A stretch of DNA of 64,000 nucleotides from Artemia franciscana. Its lineage: Eukaryota > Arthropoda > Branchiopoda > Anostraca > Artemiidae. The stretch lies in NCBI RefSeq assembly GCF_032884065.1, contig NC_088872.1, positions 310,001 through 374,000 on the forward strand. Reading direction: 5' to 3'. Numbering within the stretch: position 1 is the first letter of the stretch; each line of letters starts with the position of its first letter. Shown in pieces: positions 56,074-64,000 of this stretch. The notes under the pieces were generated by a model, which saw only the letters and a program-made list of their open reading frames with translations, did no database searches and was not told the origin of the DNA. The position numbers and the translations under genes were made by a program.

Positions 56074-58230
56074 TGATCTTCCTCTTTAAGTATTCTCTGA
56101 AAGTTTCAACTTAATGCCCAAATCAATTTTTAAGATACGCTATTTTTACAATGTGAATGTGCATAGCGTCTTTTGATTTAGTTAAATTTCCTCTTAATAC
56201 TGTAAATGGAATTGTTTGGTAATAGTAGTGGTGATAGTAGTGGTAATAGTGGTAATAGTAGTGGTGGTAATTGTAGCAATGCTGATAGCATGTAAATATT
56301 GATTTTTTGATCACTTCCTGAATTTTCCAAACTAATATACTCACTAACCCCTGTTGATAATCCATATCCACATAACATGTTTTATTTAGTTCAACATCCC
56401 TCAAAATTCTCTAAAAGGATCGCTGAATACCCTACATCTTGTTGAAAATTAAAGTTCAAGCATGCATACCTTTTAATAAGATATACTATTTGTAAACAAT
56501 GAACGAATTTGGTAACTTACAGCCCCTTTCCTTAGGACTGTGGAGAGGTTGATGTCGCCAATACTGGATCTTTCAGGAATGCTGAAAAAATAGCTCTCTT
56601 AAAATTTCGATTGGAGATGTTTTGGGGAATGAAAGTCTACGGGGTGGGGCTGACATCCCTCTTTTCACTTTTGACTCTTAAAAAGGGCACTAAAACTTGC
56701 GAATCTCAATCAAATGAGATCCCTCCGATCCAAAGTTTTTTGCAACTGCCCGTTCCAGAAAAACATATATGCCCCAGGCATAACTTACAACCCTTGCCTA
56801 TGAGCTCTGGGGGATTGCATCCATCTTAAAGACACTTCTATATGATTTTATGATCCCACAATTTCAATTTATTATGTTTCAGGAAAAGAGGATGTCAGGG
56901 AGGGTGGCTAATTCCTCTCCATTACGTTTGACTTATAAAATGGAACTAGAACTATACATTTCAATCAAATTAATTTCACATGACAAACCCATCTATAAGA
57001 ACCTTACATGCCCTTGGGGCATAGCTTACTAGCAGACTCCGTTACTCCGTTACTAGCAGTATCCGTATTACTAGCACAATATCCGTTACTAGCAGACTCT
57101 GGGGAATTCTTTCCAGTCCCCTGGACTCTGGGGGATTTTGTCCACCCAAAGGCCTTATTACATCATATTTGGGATACTTTCGGACAAATGGCTATCTCAA
57201 AATGTTCGTCGGTTGTATTTGTGGAAAATAAAACTTAGTGGGGGAGCTGTCCCCAAATACTTTGAATCTTGGGAATAAGAGCTTCTAATTCCCAATCAAA
57301 TGAAGCCCCTCCAGAGTTTATACGACCACCCTTTACGTAAAATCCTTAACAGCCCTCGGGGCATAAATTATAACCCTTGCGCTGAGGGCTCTGGGGGGAG
57401 TGTCATTCCCAAAGACATAATTTTCAAACTTTTCAACTACGCTGAATAAAATGGGTATCTCAAAACTTGTTTTGGAAACTGATAGGTACAAGGGTGGGGG
57501 GGGGGGGCTTCGTGCCCTCCGATCACTTTTGACTATTTAAAAGGCCCTTTCAATTTTTAATTGATTATGCCTTTTTTGAAGTTTCTACCATAACAAATGA
57601 CAGTCTCAAAATTTTTTTTAGATGTATTTTGTGAAAATATGATGTGAGGGAGGGGGATTCCCAACCTCCCATTGCTTTGAATCTCAAAAAGGGCACTAGC
57701 ACTTGTGATTACCAACCCAGCGAGCCTCTGTGAAGTCTATACGACCACCCTTTCTATAAAATCCTTAGAAGGATCCAGGGTATAATTAAAAACCCTTGCC
57801 TTGAGAGGAGCAGTTGGGGGGTCATCCTCGAAGATATGATTTTTGGACCATTTAACGACGCTGAACAAAATGGTAACCTCAAAATTTTGATTGGATCTGT
57901 TTGGGGAAATTGTGGGTGTTTGAGGGGGCTAGTTTCTCTCCAATTACTTATGATAACTATTAAAAGGGGCAGTAGCCCTTTCCATTTCCAATCAAATGAG
58001 TCTTTTTAGAAGTTTCTTCCAGAAAAATGGGCAACTCAAATTTTCTATAATTTGCAGCTCGGAAAAATACGAGGTGTGGGAGGAGTATCCACTCTTCGAT
58101 CACTCTGAATCTTAAGAAGTGTAGTGGAACTTCTGACTACCAATCTAAAGTTTATGCGATCACTCTTTCTAGATAAATTTTATATGCCCCAGGGGATAAT
58201 TTACTAATAAAAACCAGTATTAAATTTTGA
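56074..58230 (+). repeat. Composite tandem-unit repeat, copy II, second part
   Basis: It continues GATCTTCCTCTTTAAGTATT in register with 45760 onward, includes GTGGTAATAGTAG repeats (56218-56280), and moves to G-run units with AATGGCTATCTCAAAA words until about 58200. A local GTTACTAGCAG repeat is at 57030-57095. No gene. Confidence 0.7.
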
Positions 58231-58489
58231 CCCTCCTGATGAGTCCAACTTTGAATCTATTCAGGGAAATTTCAAGACATCATTTACTGTTACTGCATTT
58301 AAAGCTCAAAAATTGACACAAGACCTCGACGTGTTATCTTATACCCGTGCCGTATTATAGTCACACTTGTCGATAAAATCAAAATCACGCACGACTAAAG
58401 CACCAATTAAGTTCACCATTCGTAGTTTCTCGAGTTGAAATTGTTCAACATTCAAGAATAAATTTCTTGACTGATCAATCAGAGTCAAG

Positions 58490-59200
58490 TTTTAATTCAT
58501 GGCTTACCCATCATAGGTTATGAGTCTGAGAAAATTGGCCTGATTTTTTTAAACAAGGGGGAAACACCACCTAAAAGTCATAGAATCTTAATGAAAATCA
58601 ACAGACCAGATTCAGCGTATCAGAGAACTCTTCTGTACAGGTAGTTCTGTGGGTATTCAAGCTCCTAGACGAAAAAATGACAAATTTTGAATTTTTTGCC
58701 AGAGGAAAGATCACGGATGTGTGTTTATTTTATTTTATTTTTTTGCTCCCAGAGCTGATCGATACAATCCCAAGAGTCCTAGAATATCAGAAAAGGGTTC
58801 TTGAGAACCAAAATTAAAGTTTTTAGTGTCCTTTTAAAGTGACCAAAAATTTGAGGGCAACCAGGCACCCTCCCACGCGTTTTTTCCACGAAATCGTCCG
58901 ATCAAAACTTTGAGACAATGATTTTGTTTAGTATAGTTGAAAGACGGGATAACTATGCATTTGGAGATATCTTGACCCCCCACAGCCCCTGAAGAAAGGT
59001 CTTTGAGTTACAACATTTGTCTATTGTTTACGTATAGTATGTGTGATTGGGAAGTATGCGTACATTTTTTGGGTAGGAGAGAATTTTCCGCCGGTGGGAT
59101 TTTTCACGAGGATAATTTTCTATGGAGTGGTAAGTTTTCAGGGAGTGAATTTTTCAGGCAAAATTTTACACTAGGAAACTTGACTTTTTCGTATAGAATC
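58490..59200 (-). mobile_element. Old 3'-truncated copy of the Helitron-like family
   Basis: Reversed family landmarks: CTTACCCATCATAGGTTATG, GGGGGAAACACCACCTAAAA, CAGATTCAGCGTATCAGAGA, GATCACGGATGTGTGTTTAT, and a G-rich inner part near 59090. The terminal hairpin is missing. Confidence 0.6.
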
Positions 59201-59891
<691 letters not shown>

Positions 59892-60217
59892 CGGAAAAAT
59901 AATAAAGATCTATTTTATTTCCTTTTTTAAGAGACATTTTATGAATTTTTGCCAGATTAAATAATTTGTTGAATATTTTGAGTATTTTGGAATATATTCA
60001 GATGAAATTTACATATCTTATGTAGTATTGTCTCTGAGTTGGTGAAAATTCAAACTTTTATGGTAATTAAAGTAATTATAAATCCCTAATTATATATGTG
60101 CCTACGAAATTACTATAAAAGTGCCTACAAAATAAAACATACACGTATTTATACTATAAAATTATTTTGACAGAGAAGTAGCAGAAAGTTCATAAATATC
60201 TCATAATGTTTCATAGT

Positions 60218-63066
60218 TTAGAAATATCCCACATAGGGTCCATATACGTAGCCATAATATGGATGCCATGGGTAGATGCCTCCAAAGTATCTGGCTTTCT
60301 CGTCTTTCTTTAGTTTGTTTCCTAAATGAAAAGAAAAAAGCGATATAATTATAGCTTAAAAGCTTATGTTTCTATTGCCACTTTCTAAGAATTTTTTGCG
60401 TCTGATGTTGCTTTTTTAATGCTATTGATTTAACGCTCCTTAGAATTGACAACTATTGTTTGATTACCCAGCAAGGCTTTATTTAGGGGGGCTAGGGGTT
60501 TGAACCTCCATTTCCCCAAAATTTTTGTTTAGCTCGTAAAGAAGTAACAAAAATGAACATAAACAAATTTTGATGCATTTTTAAAAGTTATTTCTTGCAA
60601 GAAAAGGACAGGAAAAAAAATTTTGTAAAGCACACCCCGAAAAAAGTTTCTTTTCTAAAACACCCCCCTAAAAAATCTTGGATACAGCCCTGTTATTCAA
60701 ACATATTCTTAATATTAGTTATCAAAGTTTGTGCTTTTTTTGTCTTTTTCTTATAGTCACAGTACGGTTTATAGACATTTTTAAAAGTAATAGATTCTTA
60801 TCAAAACATAAGTTACAATAAGATTATAAATATTCTGTAACTAGAGAGTGTAAGTAGAAGTTTATCTCTACAAGCCTGACTTTGGAGGAGGGAGGATAGG
60901 AAAATATATGTCTTCCATTGTAAATACCTGGACATATCCAGGGAAGGACCTGAATTAAAACCAAATAGTTATGTTTATCAAGCCATGGCTAAATGTAGAA
61001 AAAGCCAAGACAGATAGTCTGATTGAGTGAGAGGCAAATCTGGCATAAGCTCTTATTAGGATTGTATAAAATAATTTTTAGTTCGTTTGTTAATAGATAA
61101 GTCTATCTATCATCAGTCCATGTGACATTCCTAGGGCTGAACTAAGGTAGATAAAGTCAAAATGAGGAATAAATTTGAGAAAAAAATTATTTTTGAATTA
61201 GTTTGAATTAATATTGTTATATGTTTAATAAAATGATGAATAATGAGGGTAGGGTGACATCCCTAGATACTAGACTTGAGCACGTTTATTTAATTATTTT
61301 TAATTGTTGTGATTTAGTGATGGTGGGAGATGGTGTGGACTTTGATTTGAATTTCAAGGACGAAGTGGTAAGTAAAAATAACACAAAATTATTTAATTGG
61401 ATTTCTTGTTTTTTTTAGGAAAAGACGCTTTACTTGGTATTTATTTTTGTTTTAAACCCTATGTAACGGGCCATGGAGACTTATAGGGGTAGAGAGTTAT
61501 TGTGTCATAGAGCCTATAGTTTTCCAAGTGTTTGGCTAAATTGTACGAGTAAACGGCGGGAGAATGACTCTATTATTGGACCAATATTTTTTTTTTTTTT
61601 TTGCTTTTAGATACTTTTAGAACGGCGGGAATGCCCGGGCGGCGTTTTGAGCTAGATTTTCAGGCAGATTGACCCACAATTTAAATTTGGGTCATCCATT
61701 AGATTGCCTAAAATTAGAGGTAAACAAGGCTTGCCTACCTATGGTCTTAGACAGGTTGACCAAGAATTTAGAATTGTGAGAGGACATTTCATTTGCGTGG
61801 AACGACAGGTAAACAAGCGCACAAAGCCAGGTTGAAGAATATTTTTTAAATCACACCTTGAAAAAATTCCTTTCTAAATCACCCCCCCCCCCTAAAAATC
61901 TTGGATACGGTCCTGCTATTTAAACACATTCCAAATATTAATGAACAAAATTTGTGCTTTTTTGTGTTTGCCTCATAGTCACATTTTAGTTTATAGACAC
62001 TTTTAAAACTAATAGATTTTTACTAAAATATAAGTTATAATAAGATTATGACTATTCTGCATCTAGAGAGCGTAAGTAGACGTTTGTCACTGAAAACCTG
62101 ACTTTGGAGGGGAGAAGATAGAAAAATAAATGTGTCTTCCATTGTAAATACCTAGACATCTCCGGGGAAGGACCTGATCAAGAAACCCTGTGTATACCAA
62201 TATGCCTGTATCTAAAGCACCAATCGCATGGCTCAACTCCAAGTGCCCGTGCTGAGTAAGTTAAAAAACATGAATGTTTTATTCTTTTTTTAAAATATTT
62301 TTTTAATGTGAAAAGTTAAACATATAACTTTTCGAAACAACGAGCTTTTAAGAATGGGGTTTGAAAATAGGAGAAGATTAAATTAGACAAAACCGCCTAT
62401 TCAATCTTTCTCGAAGACTTATTTCTTATCTGTAAGAAATTGAAAACGTTCACACAACCCTTGACGTATGATCAGGAAACCGACTACAATAATTATATAT
62501 TTTAACACGTACATTGCATGATAAAAAGAATAATAACTGAAATTTGTATTTGGAAAAATTGTGCGTATCAATGAAAGACTTGGGGAAACAAAAGTCTTTG
62601 ATACATTTTCAAGTTTGTAAAAAATCTTGAATTCAGTAGGTAATGTAGTTGTTCCAAGTGTAAAAATTTTTTGTCAGTCTGCTACCAGGTGAATACATCT
62701 GATTTGTGTTTCTTATCATCAGCTATTGACAGACTATCACCATTTACTTGTTGTTTTGGGAGTTCTTTGTGGTTTCCAGTAGATTGTAAATAGATTATCT
62801 ACTTTTTGGGCAATTAAAAAGTAGATGGTATCGTTGGTTATATAGAAAGTGTATGATTTGAATTCTTATTAAAATCCTGAATGTTTTAGAATCACCAATG
62901 TGTAGCCCTCTACATACAAACTAACAAATGGCACTGATGCCTTACCTTGTTCAGAGCCTTTTCTTCTGGCTGTTAAGTCATCCCATTGTTCAGTTTTATA
63001 GCCTTCAACCCCTCTTGGGCGGCCGGCAGAAAAACTGAATAAGCAAATTAATGTGACACAAACGAC
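60218..63066 (-). CDS. Gene C: secreted Tyr-rich peptide precursor, partial (exons 2-3)
   Basis: Exon 2 is 62946-63066 (acceptor TTTTTCAG, donor GTAAGG; 121 nt) and exon 3 is 60218-60321 (acceptor CATTTAG, stop TAA; 104 nt). Exon 2 encodes VVCVTLICLFSFSAGRPRGV, the rest of a signal peptide, then Arg-Arg at the equivalent of residues 41-42, followed by Lys-Gly where A and B have Gln-Gly. Exon 3 gives GNKLKKDEKARYFGG and a short Tyr/Pro tail (PWHPYYGYVYGPY) with far less Gly than A or B. Total would be about 81 aa with a 21-nt first exon as in A and B. That exon is not in the 930 bp left in the window, so it lies beyond the edge. Intron 2 (2.6 kb) carries a 300-bp direct duplication and a retroelement tail. 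Confidence 0.82.
60600..62190 (-). repeat. Direct duplication of ~340 bp within intron 2 of gene C
   Basis: 60600-60960 and 61845-62190 align along their length. Shared words are AAAAATCTTGGATAC, TTTGTGCTTTTTT, ATAAGATTATGA (or A), GTAAGTAGA.GTTT, CTGACTTTGGAGG, CCATTGTAAATACCT and GGGAAGGACCTGA. The copies are separated by about 900 bp that includes the tail at 61390-61505. The order suggests a segment copied with an insertion. Confidence 0.75.
61390..61505 (+). mobile_element. Retroelement 3' segment (relative of 26985-27085)
   Basis: It shares TTGGATTTCTTGTTTTTTTT, TTTGGTATTTATTTTTG and TATGTAACGGGCCATGGAG with 26985-27085 but lacks the TGAAC tail here. Confidence 0.5.
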
Positions 63067-63479
63067 CTGAAAAAGTGCAAATTCCTAAAGTATACAAAAT
63101 AAAATTTTATCGGCCATATTCTATTTTAAATATGTGAACAAATAAACATAGACACGGAAACTATCCTCAAAGTTAATATTATTAACTATGGAGCGAGAGT
63201 AGTAGACTAATTAAACAGATACGTCTTTTGGATATTATAGATATATAAACACCGCGATCATGGGTACAGGATCGCGGTCATGGGTACAGGTTTGCTGGAG
63301 TAGTTAGGGTTCACCATATAAGCCAGATCACTTAATTCTATTTTTTCTTGAGCAGTGTGGGGCCAGGTTCAGCCGTGGGGAATAAGAAGAGAATAAAAAT
63401 TTCGCTTTGGCAACTGTCCCACTTTGGCAATTTTCCAAAAACTGTTTTAGTCATTTTTTTTTTCTGTTTTACTGAAAAT
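63067..63479. other. Start of intron 1 of gene C region
   Basis: No exon 1 of the expected form (a 21-nt coding part starting ATGAAG and followed by GTAAG on the minus strand) is visible. A short tandem (GATCATGGGTACAGGATCGCG) lies near 63255-63290. Confidence 0.45.
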
Positions 63480-63950
63480 ATTCTTGCGTATTAATAAATT
63501 GGAGGTGCTAAGACTTTTGATCTACGATCAAATGAACCCTCTTCCAAGTTTATACGATCAACTGTTCAATATGACTAACCCTGGAAAAAAGATAATGAAC
63601 CCGCATCCACGATCTATCTTCCAGCAAATATACTTAATTCCGCATTTCTATAAACAGAAGTTTGAAACCTCTACAGTAGAATCTTCTTGTATCCTGAACT
63701 TGATGAAGTGATTTGCTTCAGATAACTTGATGTTTTGGGGGTGTTTCTCACCTTATTTAAAAATTGGTCAAAATTTCTCAAGCTCCTAACTTTTGATGGG
63801 CACCATTAAATTGGATGAAATTATATATTTTGAATAATCATCAAAATTTGATTGTTGTAATGTATCTATTATTATCAAGTCTCTGCTTCTTATAGTTTCG
63901 GTTACTATTGAGCCACATCGCTCCTTACTTACATTTTGTCACCGCGAACT
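63480..63950 (+). mobile_element. Old 3' part of the Helitron-like family
   Basis: It has the family words GGAAAAAAGATAATGAACCC, CGATCTATCTTCCAGCAAAT, GTTTGAAACCTCTACAGTAG, TTTTGGGGGTGTTTCTCACC and GTTACTATTGAGCCACATCG, ending at a hairpin remnant (TTTGTCACCGCGAACTG). It is strongly diverged and sits in the presumed intron 1 of gene C. Confidence 0.6.
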
Positions 63951-64000
63951 GTAAGAAAAACAATTCTTAGCTTGAAAAATAGGGTTAAAAACTAGTGATG

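Overview
The window is eukaryotic, AT-rich and gene-poor. It has GT-AG introns, long (TA)n and (TC)n arrays, many related interspersed repeats and one decayed LINE. Three small secreted Gly/Tyr-rich peptide genes with a TATA plus TCAG-type initiator point to an arthropod. From memory the repeat style resembles brine shrimp (Artemia), but that is an impression and the sequence alone does not prove it.

Genes. Three paralogous three-exon genes are well supported. Gene A lies on the minus strand (11031-15638), gene B on the plus strand (23024-30691), and gene C on the minus strand (60218-63066, first exon outside the window). A and B share exon sizes (21 + 121 + 143 coding nt), intron phases, a 94-residue product, a homologous 5' UTR and the same TATA-to-initiator spacing of 31 nt. 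Each encodes a signal peptide, a short charged segment with an Arg-Arg pair at residues 41-42, and a Tyr-rich tail (very Gly-rich in A and B). Their introns hold most of the repeats between 11 and 31 kb. Weaker candidates are an acidic exon at 5067-5193, a Cys-containing open segment at 34375-34650 and a 58-codon ORF at 33645-33821.

Mobile DNA. A degenerate LINE (minus, about 36500-43700) carries ORF1 (coiled coil and C-terminal domain) and ORF2 (endonuclease with GDFN and SDH, reverse transcriptase with FADD). Two copies of another repeat interrupt it. Removing each copy exactly between an A and a T rejoins the LINE reading frame with no extra bases. That repeat family recurs on both strands (8201-9946, 19514-21185, 37549-39267, 42699-43538, 48384-50088, 50452-50884, 53623-56073, plus older fragments). 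It has a long palindrome at one end, a 20-nt motif (CTTTAGCGTAAAGAGCGAGG) reused in inverted pairs, and a terminal hairpin followed by TTTGA. It behaves like a non-autonomous rolling-circle (Helitron/Helentron-like) element, but no Rep/helicase gene is visible.

Other repeats. A pair of about 1.9 kb elements built of about 300-bp G-rich tandem units lies in opposite orientation (2790-4735 and 16745-18665). A composite family with TAG-rich and G-run-rich degenerate tandem units occupies 1-1560, 44385-47690 and 51285-58230, the last split by the 53623-56073 insertion. Intron 1 of gene B contains two inverted arms made of degenerate units of about 17 bp (25845-26330 and 28135-28590), a foldback-like arrangement, and a tRNA-like SINE near 25130. 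No tRNA, rRNA, CRISPR or bacterial-type operon was seen.
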